Assembly (NCBI GenBank): GCA_012719595.1
Contig: JAAYAB010000119.1
Span: 1 to 32,516 of the forward strand
Source: Bacillota bacterium
GTDB lineage: Bacteria; Bacillota; DTU014
Reading direction: 5' to 3'
DNA: 32,516 nt
Shown here: positions 1 to 7,941 of the stretch, piece after piece
How positions within the stretch are numbered: position 1 is the first letter of the stretch
Layout of the letters: each line of letters opens with the position of its first letter
The notes under the pieces: model-generated
Databases searched by the model: none
What the model saw: the letters and a program-made list of their open reading frames with translations, nothing else
Told to the model about the DNA's origin: nothing
Position numbers and translations under genes: made by a program

Positions 1-593
1 CCATTGAATCTCTGGTCGTGAGGTCGCCCATATCCGGCCGGGTGCTTCAGGTTTCCGTCAAGGAAGGCGATTCGGTGAACGCCAACGCGACAATCATGGC
101 CGTTGCTGACCTGACGACATCGCTCATATCTGCAGAAATCCCAGTGAGCGCACTGTCGCTGGTCAAGGTCGGGCAGCCTGTGAGCATCTCAATGCTAGGG
201 GAGAGCCATACGGGAACGGTGTCGTACATCGCTCCGCAGGCTACATCAGGTGCGACCACAGTCGGTCTCGAGGTGACGTTCGATACGCTCCCACAGAGTC
301 TGATCCCGAACGCCGCTTGCTATATCGACATCGAGGTTTTCAGGAAGGAAGCCGCGAACAGCCTCCCGCGGGATCACTATCTTGCCAGCGGCGAGTCAAG
401 ATATGTCTACATCGTAGACCTGGAGAACAAGACGGCCAGAAAGGCGCCGGCGAGATTCGGGCTGGTGGAGGGCCAATATGTTGAGGTGCTATCAGGTGCA
501 GAAAAGGGTGATCTAGTGATCGTCAGCTCCTACGACGAATTCATAGACAAAGATCAGATCGCACTCAGCGAAGGGGGAGGTACCCGGATATGA
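1..593 (+). CDS. HlyD/MacA-type periplasmic adaptor, C-terminal part (5' end outside window)
   Basis: The frame is open to the left edge from base 3, so this is the 3' part of a gene with 196 residues visible. The GTG at base 18 is an internal Val codon, not a start. The first visible residues read V-R-S-P-I-S-G-R-V, the usual lipoyl/barrel-sandwich motif of membrane-fusion proteins (VRAPISGRV), followed by a beta-barrel segment with 'GQPVSI' and a C-terminal membrane-proximal domain ending 'EVLSGAEKGDLVIV'. Adaptors of this family bridge an inner-membrane ABC exporter to the exterior, or in Gram-positives organise a MacB-like exporter. The stop overlaps the ATG of the downstream ATPase by four bases (ATGA), so the two are translationally coupled parts of one efflux system. 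The substrate cannot be inferred. Confidence 0.88.
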   Translation, partial: IESLVVRSPISGRVLQVSVKEGDSVNANATIMAVADLTTSLISAEIPVSALSLVKVGQPVSISMLGESHTGTVSYIAPQATSGATTVGLEVTFDTLPQSLIPNAACYIDIEVFRKEAANSLPRDHYLASGESRYVYIVDLENKTARKAPARFGLVEGQYVEVLSGAEKGDLVIVSSYDEFIDKDQIALSEGGGTRI

Positions 594-1318
594 TCAAGCT
601 CGAGGCCATAACAAAGGTCTATGCCATGGGGCAAGTCGACGTAGTCGCCCTCGACGGCATCGACCTGGAGATTCAGCGGGGTGAGTTCATCTCGATCATG
701 GGTCCGTCCGGGTCGGGCAAGTCGACACTGCTGCACATCCTCGGCGCCCTCGATACGCCGACATCAGGCCGGTACCTTCTCGAGGATGTCGATATCGCCG
801 ATCTGGACGACGGCGAGCTGTCAAGGATACGCAACAAGCACTTCGGGTTCGTCTTTCAGAGCTACAACCTCTTCGGCGAGCTCACTGCGATAGAGAACGT
901 CATGATGCCAATGATATACGCCCGTGTGCCGAAGCGTGAGCGCCTAAGCAGGGCCAAAGAGCTCCTCGCAAGTGTCGAGATGGATCATCGCCTGAACCAC
1001 TACCCGAGTCAGCTATCAGGAGGAGAGCAGCAGCGGGTAGCCATTGCCAGAGCACTCGCAAACAGGCCGACGCTCATCCTCGCTGACGAGCCGACAGGCA
1101 ACCTCTCCAGCGTACAGGGAGGGGAAATACTCGATATACTGTGTCGCCTCAATGACCAGGGCACGACTATCGTGATGGTCACTCACGACCTCCAAGTCGG
1201 CTCCTATGCTCGAAGGCTCATCGCATTGAGGGACGGCCGAATCGCAATCGACGAGCCGGTCGCAGAGCGCTTCAAGCCACTCTCATCTCTGTTCCTGCAG
1301 AAGCAGGCCGCTCAGTGA
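590..1318 (+). CDS. ABC transporter ATPase, MacB/LolD type
   Basis: This 242-residue nucleotide-binding subunit probably powers an export or lipoprotein-type ABC system together with the adjacent adaptor. Walker A is GPSGSGKST (about residues 39-47), the Q-loop lies in 'FVFQSYNLF', the signature is LSGGEQQR, Walker B is LILADEP and the switch His is in 'VTHD'. Length and the 'ADEPTGNL' string fit the MacB/LolD/FtsE group. The D-loop reads NLSS where the family normally has NLDS, so the conserved Asp is replaced by Ser. The SD AAGGGGGAGG lies nine bases before the ATG. No FtsX/MacB-like permease follows, so the permease must lie upstream of the window or elsewhere. The final codons form the first unit of a degenerate tandem repeat that continues into the intergenic DNA. 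Confidence 0.9.
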   Translation: MIKLEAITKVYAMGQVDVVALDGIDLEIQRGEFISIMGPSGSGKSTLLHILGALDTPTSGRYLLEDVDIADLDDGELSRIRNKHFGFVFQSYNLFGELTAIENVMMPMIYARVPKRERLSRAKELLASVEMDHRLNHYPSQLSGGEQQRVAIARALANRPTLILADEPTGNLSSVQGGEILDILCRLNDQGTTIVMVTHDLQVGSYARRLIALRDGRIAIDEPVAERFKPLSSLFLQKQAAQ

Positions 1319-1486
1319 CCGGGCTGCCTCTTTCCGTACCCGAGCGCCCCTCTTCAGTGACAGAAGAGGCCGCTCAGTGATCAGGCGCCTCCTCCAAATC
1401 CGATCGCTTCCCCTCAGTCAAAGAGCAGGCCGCTCGATAGTCGAGCGGCCTGCTTGATTCAACGACTGATGCATTTTTCCTCAGTG
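1305..1486. repeat. Degenerate tandem repeat, about 61 bp x 3
   Basis: Three copies begin with AGGCCGCTC at 1305, 1367 and 1427 (periods 62 and 60). The first two share AGGCCGCTCAGTGA, followed by diverged but alignable tails containing CCTC, TCC and CCTCAGT. The first copy contains the last codons and stop of the ATPase gene, so the array appears to have grown outward from the 3' end of that gene. The third copy has become half of a long hairpin. Confidence 0.7.
1424..1454. terminator. Hairpin between convergent genes, probable bidirectional terminator
   Basis: A perfect 14-bp stem AGCAGGCCGCTCGA / TCGAGCGGCCTGCT with a 3-nt loop lies between the ATPase gene (+) and the AICAR formyltransferase gene (-). 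Neither side has a real poly-U run (CTTTGAC follows on the minus strand), so termination is inferred from stem strength and convergent position. Confidence 0.6.
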
Positions 1487-2653
1487 ATGGAACAGTCGGA
1501 GCCCTGAGAAAGCCATGACCATGCCATAGGCATTGGCTGCCTCGATCACTGCATCGTCTCTGATCGACCCACCCGGCTCGACGACGTATTTAACTCCACT
1601 CTGAGCTGCTCGGTCTATGCTGTCACGGAAGGGGAAATACGCGTCTGAGCTCATGCTGACTCCCGATGCAGTCCTCAGCCACTCCTTCTTCTGCTCCTTG
1701 CTCATCCTCGCAGGCATGCTGGTAAACAGGTCCTGCAGGTATTGCAGCTCAACTTCGGTCAGATCGTCGGATAGGAAACCGTCGATGGCATTGTTGATCT
1801 CCGGCCTTGACAGCCCTTCTCTGAAGGGCAAGTCCAGCACGAGTGGATGCTGGCGGAGGAACCACATGTCGGCCTTTGATGCTGCCAATCGCACGCAGTG
1901 GACTCTGGACTGCTGTCCGGCGCCGTTGCCGATCACCTGGCCATCATATGCAAAGCACACCGAGTTCGACTGAGTGTACTTCAGGGTCAGAGTCGCAACT
2001 AGCAGGTCACGCTTTGCAGCCTCTGGCATGTCCTTGTTCTCTGTCACGATGTTGTCAAACAGCTTGTCCGAAACGACGCAGTCGTTGCGTCGCTGCTCCA
2101 GCACAATGCCGAAGACCTCTCGGACTTCCGTCTCCGGTGCGGCATAGTCCGGGTCCATCTTCAGCACCAGGTACCTTCCCTTCTTCTTCTGCCTCAAGAT
2201 CTCCAGTGCGTCATCATCATAGCCTGGAGCGATGATTCCATCTGACACCTCCAGCTTGAGGTATCTAGCCAGGCTTGCGTCCACTGTATCGCTGACAGCC
2301 ACTAGGTCGCCATAGGAAGAGACTCTATCCGCTCCTCTAGCCCTGACGTATGCTACAGCCACGTCGGACAGCTCCATGCCTTCCACGAAGTATGATTTCT
2401 CGAGTTCAGGAGTGAGTGGGACTGCGACTGCTGCTCCGGCAGGGCTGACGTGCTTGAATGACGCTGCGGCCGGCAACCCTGTTGCGGCTCTTAGTTCCTT
2501 GACCAGCTGCCACGCGTTGAGAGCGTCTAGCAGGTTTATGAAGCCGGGCGAGCCGTTCAGAATCTCAAACGGAAGCTCCCCCTGCCTGCTCCTGACCATT
2601 GCCGGTGCCTGGTGCGGGTTCATGCCATACCGCAGCTCGAAAGACTTCAACAC
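1481..2653 (-). CDS. AICAR formyltransferase (PurH C-terminal domain only)
   Basis: The protein is predicted to formylate AICAR to FAICAR with 10-formyl-THF, the penultimate step of de novo IMP synthesis. It matches the AICARFT domain of PurH throughout. The KH pair of the active site is in 'KHVSPAG' (KHANPCG in typical PurH). 'GNGAGQQSRV' matches the GIGAGQMSRV motif, and the C-terminus carries 'SDAYFPFRDSID' and 'EPGGSIRDD' (QPGGSIRD in PurH). At 390 residues there is no N-terminal IMP cyclohydrolase domain, so cyclisation needs another protein. The frame is open 25 codons further upstream, but GTG at 2653 has GAGGGGG five bases before it and begins just before the family start 'ELRYGMNPHQ', so that start is used. 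TTG at 2650 is a close alternative. The gene is monocistronic and converges on the ATPase gene. Confidence 0.9.
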   Translation of the reverse strand: MLKSFELRYGMNPHQAPAMVRSRQGELPFEILNGSPGFINLLDALNAWQLVKELRAATGLPAAASFKHVSPAGAAVAVPLTPELEKSYFVEGMELSDVAVAYVRARGADRVSSYGDLVAVSDTVDASLARYLKLEVSDGIIAPGYDDDALEILRQKKKGRYLVLKMDPDYAAPETEVREVFGIVLEQRRNDCVVSDKLFDNIVTENKDMPEAAKRDLLVATLTLKYTQSNSVCFAYDGQVIGNGAGQQSRVHCVRLAASKADMWFLRQHPLVLDLPFREGLSRPEINNAIDGFLSDDLTEVELQYLQDLFTSMPARMSKEQKKEWLRTASGVSMSSDAYFPFRDSIDRAAQSGVKYVVEPGGSIRDDAVIEAANAYGMVMAFSGLRLFHH

Positions 2654-2889
2654 AAAGACCCCCTCTTCGACATACGATCGAGTGACCAGCGCAGGTGGAC
2701 CTGCCCTGACCTGCCCTAGGCTGTCCAAACCTGTCTGGTCTTCCAGTGCTCCGAAAAAGCGCTTTCGTGATCCCCGTTCGGACTTCGGATCAGCTCACAG
2801 CGCTTCAATAATACATTAGACCATTGCAGAGTATATCCTTCATATGGAGGCATGTTCGTTATGATGCTTCCACTTTATTACATGAATAC

Positions 2890-2918
2890 TTGACAGCAAG
2901 AGGATATGTAAATACAAT
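2890..2918 (+). promoter_or_regulatory. SigA-type promoter for the DUF378 gene
   Basis: TTGACA (2890-2895), a 17-bp spacer and TACAAT (2913-2918) form a near-consensus promoter in the most AT-rich stretch of this region. Transcription would start near 2925, giving a leader of about 130 nt before the ATG at 3057. The leader contains a small inverted repeat, CCAGGT / ACCTGG, about 80 bases before the start codon. Confidence 0.75.
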
Positions 2919-3056
2919 CAAGTCGTGAAGGTTTTAGTTTTTGCCATAATGACACGTGCAACAGCGCCTGTGTCCATGGGACAGCAGCCAGGTATATCCA
3001 CGATCACCTGGACATAGCGCTTTTGCGTATCATGTGGCAGAAAGGAGGGTTCTGCA

Positions 3057-3272
3057 ATGAAGGCAGTTAAGGTGGTGGCCTTTGTCCTGACGATCATTGG
3101 GTCACTGAACTGGGGTCTTGTAGGTCTTTTCAAGTTCGACCTTGTCAAGGCAATCTTCGGCGGTACCACCGTCTACGACCCCGGCGTAGTCACTCGCGTG
3201 ATCTACGTCATACTTGCAGTGAGTGCCCTGTACCTTCTCACCCTCTACGACAGAGTCACGCGTGATGACTGA
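3057..3272 (+). CDS. DUF378 family small membrane protein
   Basis: This 71-residue protein has two predicted membrane helices (about residues 5-25 and 46-64). The first contains 'IIGSLNWGLVGLF', the signature of the DUF378 family (IGALNWGLVG), followed by the usual 'FDLVKAIFG' turn and a second 'VIYVILAVSALYLL' helix. The family is widespread in Bacillota and has no established function. The SD AAAGGAGGG lies about nine bases before the ATG. A near-consensus promoter upstream and a strong terminator downstream mark it as a monocistronic transcription unit. Nothing in the neighbourhood suggests a specific partner. Confidence 0.9.
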   Translation: MKAVKVVAFVLTIIGSLNWGLVGLFKFDLVKAIFGGTTVYDPGVVTRVIYVILAVSALYLLTLYDRVTRDD

Positions 3273-3303
3273 AGAATGCCACGAATCTGGCACCGAAACA
3301 TCC

Positions 3304-3328
3304 AGGGGCCCTAAGGGCCCCTCCTTTT
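3304..3328 (+). terminator. Rho-independent terminator after DUF378 gene
   Basis: The stem AGGGGCCC / GGGCCCCT with loop TAA is followed by CCTTTT. It is a compact 8-bp GC-rich hairpin with a short U tract, 32 bases after the stop codon. Confidence 0.85.
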
Positions 3329-3446
3329 GTACCTCGGTGCCGTGGCGGAGCGAAGCCTATTCGCAGGAGTACAGCGGGCCGACGCGGAATGTTCCTCAGT
3401 GTGGCAATATAAGGCTCTGGGTCTGCCGAGTCGGTGGCTCGCCCAG

Positions 3447-3558
3447 TCAAGGGTTGGTCTGGTCAAGGGCTGGTCTAGTCAGGGGCCTGTCTAGTCAAGG
3501 GCCGGTCTAGTCAAGGGCTGGTCTGGTCACGGGCCGGTCTAGTCAGGGGCTCAGCGGG
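3447..3558. repeat. 16-bp tandem repeat, 7 copies, intergenic
   Basis: Seven back-to-back 16-bp units with consensus TCAAGGGCTGGTCTAG start at 3447, 3463, 3479, 3495, 3511, 3527 and 3543. The copies differ at one to a few positions and the last is the most diverged. There are no spacers, so this is not CRISPR. Because 16 is not a multiple of three, no frame is preserved. It lies between the DUF378 terminator and the histidine-kinase gene. Confidence 0.92.
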
Positions 3559-3599
3559 CTGACCTGCTCTATCGAAGACAGATCGGATCGACGGCACGC

Positions 3600-3830
3600 T
3601 CACTCGCCTGTGGCAAGCGGCACAGCTGGCCCGCGACCGCGAGCCCGGCGGTGCCAGGCACACGGCTTGCCCGGCCGGCGTGCTTGATCGAACGCCGGCG
3701 TGGCCGACAGCCCGGCAGTGCCGGCCAGACAGCTCAGCCGGTGGACGGACAGCCCGCCCGGCGGCTCGGGCCAGGCAGTGGAGGCCATTGCCAGGCGGTG
3801 GAGGCCAGGGTCAGGCAGTGCAGGCCGGGC
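3600..3830. repeat. GC-rich degenerate repeats upstream of histidine kinase, including 20 bp x 3
   Basis: The clearest part is three 20-bp units at 3771, 3791 and 3811 with core CAGGCAGTGGAGGCC. The preceding 170 bases carry scattered related words (GGCAGTGCCGGCC, AGCCCGGC, GACAGCCCG). The kinase frame happens to stay open through it, which produces a spurious Gly/Pro/Arg/Ala-rich N-terminal extension. No promoter could be recognised between 3329 and 3850. Confidence 0.75.
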
Positions 3831-3872
3831 AGCTCACCGGCAGACGCTTACCAGGAAGGGGGCGCTTGCAGA

Positions 3873-5468
3873 GTGCTCTTGGTTGCCATGCTCTTCTTGG
3901 TCTTTGCCCTTCTCATAGTCGCGCGCGTTCCGCGGGGCTCGCAGGCAGTGTGGCTGGGCTTGATCCTGTTCGCCTTCGGCTGCTGCATACTGGGGCAAGT
4001 GGGCCTCATATCGCGATTCGGCAACTACCAGCTCGACAGCTTGATGGTCGTGCCCTTTGACCGGCCCGCGTTCATGCTGCACCTGCTGTCCCGGATGCCT
4101 CTGTATGCGTTCATGCGCTTCCGCCTGTGGAGCCTGGTCGGGTTTGTGACAGCCATGAACGTCTTTGCGGTCACCTATACGGGGACGAAATCCGACAAGC
4201 GAGACGTGGCTGTGCTGGGCGTCACAGCGGCAACAGCTTTCCTCCTCGTGTGGTACTACGACCCCGAGCATTTGTTCAGTCTGTACGTGAGCGGCGCCCA
4301 GCTTGCGTTTGGTCAGGAGGCTCGGCGGCAGTTCGAGCAGGGAATCCACATTGTCGACCTGATATCGACCTCTCTGGTCATCGGCAACCTGGCGTTCGCG
4401 GTGTGGCGGGTGTTCTCCCTCTGGGCCAAGAGCAGCATCGTCCAGAAGCGCGCTCAGGCGCTCAGCGTGGGCATGAGCTGTGGGATCCTCAGCATCCTCT
4501 TCGTAGGGCTCACGTGCACCGGCTCAACGGCCACCCTTAACGGACACGCGATGGCCACCACGCTCCTGCCGATTGCCCATTACCCCGTAATAGACACCAC
4601 TTACATCCACCTCATTCCCTATGCCACACCCATAGCTATCGGCGCGATGGCCACGTCGATTCTCCGTTACGGCTTCCTAGGGACATGGCGGATAGGCTCT
4701 GGAGAGCTGAACAGACAGATCCACGTCGCAAACCAGGCTGTCCGGATAGCTCTCCATTCCTTCAAGAACCGCTTCCTCGCGGTCCAAATGGCCACAGATA
4801 TGGCCGAGAAGCAGCTTCAGGACATCGATGACGAGCGCGCGGCTGAGGCGCTCACCAAGATTCAATGGGCAAAGGACGTGTGCTGCGAGGCCCTCGGCAT
4901 GCTGGACATTCTGCATTACCAGTCGACTCACCTCAAGGTCGAGCCTGACCACGTGCAGATGAGAGATCTATGGCTGGAAGCTCAGCGCAGGTGCGCGCAC
5001 AGGCTCTCAGGGATCGACCTCACAATAGACGGCCTGTCCAAGAACGTTCCCGTGTTCGGCGACCGCGAGCATCTGGCCAACGTGGTAGAGAACATACTAG
5101 AGAACGCGATCGACGCTGTCAGTGCTCCGCGGCACCAACCATCTTTGCCCCAGATCCGAGTTGAGGTCGGTTCCGAGTACGAGTGGTGCTTCATCCGCAT
5201 TGCCGACAACGGACCGGGGATCCCGCGCCATCAAGTAGGAAAGGTCTTCAACCCCTTCTTCACTACAAAACCCACTGGAGCAAGCTGGGGAATGGGGCTT
5301 GCATACTGCCACCGGGTCGTCACCGCTCACAGAGGCTTCATCAATCTCAAGACCCTCCCCGGATCAGGATCCACGTTCGAGGTTGTGCTCAGGTGTCCAG
5401 GAAACCTCGACAGAAACCTCTCCTCCTCCCCATCACTCACACAAAACGTCGAAGCAATATCCTCCTAG
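3873..5468 (+). CDS. Membrane sensor histidine kinase
   Basis: The 531-residue sensor kinase is predicted to control the neighbouring sugar-transport genes. The first 270 residues hold about six or seven hydrophobic segments with short loops, with no PAS, HAMP or large extracellular domain seen. A helical region follows with the likely phospho-acceptor His295 in 'ALHSFKNRF'. The HATPase domain has an N box 'NVVENILENAIDA' (from about residue 403), a G1 box 'DNGPGI' (about 445), 'FNPFFTTKP' and a G2 box 'GMGLAY'. The frame is open 74 codons further upstream, but that stretch is translated repeat DNA. GTG at 3873, with AGGAAGGGGG ten bases before it and a hydrophobic helix immediately after, is the likely start. 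The likely partner is the response regulator at 10680, with transporter genes in between. The signal sensed is unknown. Confidence 0.85.
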   Translation: MLLVAMLFLVFALLIVARVPRGSQAVWLGLILFAFGCCILGQVGLISRFGNYQLDSLMVVPFDRPAFMLHLLSRMPLYAFMRFRLWSLVGFVTAMNVFAVTYTGTKSDKRDVAVLGVTAATAFLLVWYYDPEHLFSLYVSGAQLAFGQEARRQFEQGIHIVDLISTSLVIGNLAFAVWRVFSLWAKSSIVQKRAQALSVGMSCGILSILFVGLTCTGSTATLNGHAMATTLLPIAHYPVIDTTYIHLIPYATPIAIGAMATSILRYGFLGTWRIGSGELNRQIHVANQAVRIALHSFKNRFLAVQMATDMAEKQLQDIDDERAAEALTKIQWAKDVCCEALGMLDILHYQSTHLKVEPDHVQMRDLWLEAQRRCAHRLSGIDLTIDGLSKNVPVFGDREHLANVVENILENAIDAVSAPRHQPSLPQIRVEVGSEYEWCFIRIADNGPGIPRHQVGKVFNPFFTTKPTGASWGMGLAYCHRVVTAHRGFINLKTLPGSGSTFEVVLRCPGNLDRNLSSSPSLTQNVEAISS

Positions 5469-5516
5469 TCACCCATCCATTGCCGGCGGACAATTAAGTC
5501 AGAAGTGAATCCCTAG

Positions 5517-5607
5517 AAGGAGGTGTCTTGCGTCCATTCTTCTGGCGCGCCAGCCGAGGGGTGCGCCTGCCAACACCATCACACTAGTGAAGTAAGGAGG
5601 AGTCTCT
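5517..5607 (+). promoter_or_regulatory. Leader of sugar-binding-protein gene with a second, orphan strong SD
   Basis: AAGGAGGTG at 5517-5525 is a near-perfect anti-16S match lying exactly 91 nt before the ATG of the binding-protein gene, which has its own SD AAGGAGGAG at 5594-5602. Between them is a perfect 12-bp palindrome CTGGCGCGCCAG (5542-5553). The first SD could serve a 19-codon ORF starting TTG at 5528 and ending TAG at 5585-5587. The leader of the second sugar operon (27632-27722) has the same two-SD layout with the same 91-nt spacing. A regulatory role is inferred. Confidence 0.45.
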
Positions 5608-6876
5608 ATGCTACGTAGAAGCGCTTTGGTTTTGATCGTAGCGGTCCTGATGATCGCCTGCATGCTCTCCACTGGTGCTATGGCCAAGGAGAAAGTAGTG
5701 CTGTGGAGCTTTGCGGCCAACAACATAGCCGAGTGGGAAGCGCGCGAGGCAGACATCGAGGCGAAGTTCAACATCGATCTGGTCATCGAGCAAGTTGCCC
5801 AGAATGCGTTTGTTGAGACACTTCAGGCAGCCATGATGGATGGCACCGGCCCGGACATTATCGAGTGGATGATCGAGGAGAACAGAATCCTCAACGCCGA
5901 TCCGAAGCAGTGCATTGTCGTTCCGCTCGACAAGTACGTAGAGAAGTCCGAAGTGTTCAAGAATGTGGTTCCGGGCAGAGTGGCCTGGGTCACCTACGGC
6001 GGACACGTCTACGGACTCCCGCACGACGTTCATCCTTGCGTGCTCGTGTACAATGATGACCTCTGGAAGTCAGTCGGAGTGGATCTGGCGACAATCGAAA
6101 CTTGGGACGAGTTCTTCGCAGCTGCCGTCAAGCTGGCAGAGAAGAAGCAGGACGGCAGACCTGTCCACTACGCCCTTCCCCACATTGCGTCGGGCCTGAA
6201 CGGCACGATGTTCATGATCCAGCAGCAGGCCGGCGCTCAGGTGCTCGATGAGAACGGCATGCCGATACTTGAAAACGCCGAGTTCAAGGCCTTCGTAGAG
6301 AAGTGGCTCGAGTGGGTCAACCTTGGCGTAATGTGCGAGTGGGATTGGGGCAACTTCGGATCCCTATTCGCAAACGGCACGATGGCTGCATATGCTAGCC
6401 CTGACTGGTACCTGGCCCAGGCGGATGAGGCCGCCCAGAAGTACAACATCAAGGTAAGGCCTCTGCCTGTATACAAGGCCGGTGGTCCGCGAACCGCTTC
6501 CTGGGGCGGCACCTTCATGGCCATCACCAAGGCAGCCAAGAACCCGGATCTGCTGTACCCGGTAATCGAGTACATGCAGTATGACGAGAGCGCGATCAAG
6601 GTCAGATTCGAAGAGACCGACATGCTTCCTCCGTTCGCAGGAGTCTGGGACAGCGAACTGTTCCAGCAGCCTGATCCGAGGTTTGGCGGTCAGAAGGTTG
6701 GACAGCTGCTTGCCGAGATGGCGAAAGAGATGCCGTCCGTCAATACCGGTGACCTGTTCTGGGATGTCGTCATTCATGACTTCAGCACCCAGTACACTGA
6801 GATGGCGGCTGGCAGGATAACCGTTGACGAAGGCCTCAGGAGAGCCCAAGAGGCCGCGATGAGGAGACTCAGATAG
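5608..6876 (+). CDS. CUT1 ABC transporter sugar-binding protein
   Basis: This 422-residue extracellular solute-binding protein (family 1, MalE/UgpB type) captures a sugar or oligosaccharide for the two permeases that follow. The N-terminus is a signal peptide with a basic start, a hydrophobic core and a probable cleavage after 'GAMA'. A Cys in 'LMIAC' is a weak lipobox, so lipid anchoring is possible but not clear. Typical features are 'GPDIIEW' in the first lobe, 'YGGHVYGLPHDVHPCVLVYNDDLW' as the hinge region, and 'FANGTMAAYASPDW' in the second lobe. The SD AAGGAGG is seven bases before the ATG. A 10-bp hairpin separates it from the permease genes. The substrate cannot be told from sequence alone. 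Confidence 0.93.
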   Translation: MLRRSALVLIVAVLMIACMLSTGAMAKEKVVLWSFAANNIAEWEAREADIEAKFNIDLVIEQVAQNAFVETLQAAMMDGTGPDIIEWMIEENRILNADPKQCIVVPLDKYVEKSEVFKNVVPGRVAWVTYGGHVYGLPHDVHPCVLVYNDDLWKSVGVDLATIETWDEFFAAAVKLAEKKQDGRPVHYALPHIASGLNGTMFMIQQQAGAQVLDENGMPILENAEFKAFVEKWLEWVNLGVMCEWDWGNFGSLFANGTMAAYASPDWYLAQADEAAQKYNIKVRPLPVYKAGGPRTASWGGTFMAITKAAKNPDLLYPVIEYMQYDESAIKVRFEETDMLPPFAGVWDSELFQQPDPRFGGQKVGQLLAEMAKEMPSVNTGDLFWDVVIHDFSTQYTEMAAGRITVDEGLRRAQEAAMRRLR

Positions 6877-6901
6877 GCAATCACGCCCTCTTCCTATCTG
6901 T

Positions 6902-6929
6902 AGGGAGGTCCTGTACCACGGACCTCCCT
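6902..6929 (+). terminator. Intercistronic hairpin after binding-protein gene
   Basis: A perfect 10-bp stem AGGGAGGTCC / GGACCTCCCT with an 8-nt loop has no U tract. Its position, between a binding-protein gene and its permease genes, suggests partial termination or 3'-end mRNA protection that keeps the binding protein in excess. An equivalent hairpin occurs at 29319-29344 in the second sugar operon. Confidence 0.6.
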
Positions 6930-6957
6930 GCAGCTTTGAACAAAGGAGCTGATACCC

Positions 6958-7896
6958 GTGAGTGTCGCCGCTGATACAGCCCAAAGAAGAGGCCGGAAGA
7001 TTCCGCTCAGGCTTGGAAAGCTACAACCACTGCTGTTTATCGCTCCATTCATTGCGGTACTGGCCGCTTTTCATTTCTACACATACTACGTCGGCGTCAA
7101 AATGAGCTTCACGGACGCCCAGAGCATCAACCCAGGTGAATGGATCGGCGTAAGCAACTACGTCGAAGTGCTGACTGACGACCCCGACTTCTGGGCGGCA
7201 ATAAGGCACACCATATACTTCACTGTCGGAGGCCTGCTCACACAGATCCCGGGTGCGCTCATCCTCGCAGTGATACTCAATGGAATAGCGGGAAGGCTCA
7301 GAGGCGTCCTGCGCACGTCTTACTACATCCCGGTGCTCATAAACACGGTCGTTGCTGCTCTCATATTCAGGATGATGTTCAACCGCGACACCGGCCTGAT
7401 CAACTGGACGCTGGGCCGGCTCGGTTTGCCCAACAACACCAACTGGCTCTATGACTCCGCCTACTCAGTGCCTCTCATGGTTGCGGTGGCTTTCTGGCAA
7501 TGGGTCGGCTACCACATGGTCTATCTGCTTGCTTCACTTCAGGCGATCGATCCTCAGGTCTACGAAGTGGCCAAGCTCGATGGGGCTTCGCCGCTCCGAG
7601 TCCTGTTCCAGATCACTATTCCTCTGCTCAGACCTGCACTGACCTTTGTCTCAGTGACGTCCGCCATCGGTTGCCTGCAGGTATTCGAATACCCGTTCTT
7701 GCTCTTTCCGAACGCCGGGTATGGGCCCGGCAAGGCAGCGATGACTGCGATACCGTTCATTTACCGCAACGCGTTCAGCAGCCAGTTCAGGTATGGCTAT
7801 GCTGCGGCAGCCGGGTGGATCGTGTTCTTCATGATACTCGCAGTCAGCCTGTTGCAGCTTCGCGTCCTGGGTCTGAGCCAGGCTGAAGATCTGTAG
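6958..7896 (+). CDS. CUT1 sugar ABC permease (MalF/UgpA type)
   Basis: This 312-residue inner-membrane permease subunit has about six transmembrane helices. The cytoplasmic EAA loop that docks to the ATPase reads 'YEVAKLDGASPLRVLFQITIP'. The N-terminus has the typical cytoplasmic stretch followed by 'LLFIAPFIAVLAAFHFYTYYVGVKMSF'. The start is GTG at 6958, with AAAGGAG nine bases before it. It pairs with the next permease to form the translocation channel for substrate delivered by the protein encoded upstream. No ATPase gene is present in this operon. Confidence 0.93.
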   Translation: MSVAADTAQRRGRKIPLRLGKLQPLLFIAPFIAVLAAFHFYTYYVGVKMSFTDAQSINPGEWIGVSNYVEVLTDDPDFWAAIRHTIYFTVGGLLTQIPGALILAVILNGIAGRLRGVLRTSYYIPVLINTVVAALIFRMMFNRDTGLINWTLGRLGLPNNTNWLYDSAYSVPLMVAVAFWQWVGYHMVYLLASLQAIDPQVYEVAKLDGASPLRVLFQITIPLLRPALTFVSVTSAIGCLQVFEYPFLLFPNAGYGPGKAAMTAIPFIYRNAFSSQFRYGYAAAAGWIVFFMILAVSLLQLRVLGLSQAEDL

Positions 7897-7941
7897 CTGC
7901 GAAGCTGCACCGGACCACGAACTCGAAAGGAGTTGAGGGCA

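Noticed and set aside
3651-3872. 74-residue N-terminal extension of the histidine kinase
   Set aside because: Low-complexity Gly/Pro/Arg/Ala translation of intergenic repeats; an SD and hydrophobic helix mark the start at 3873.
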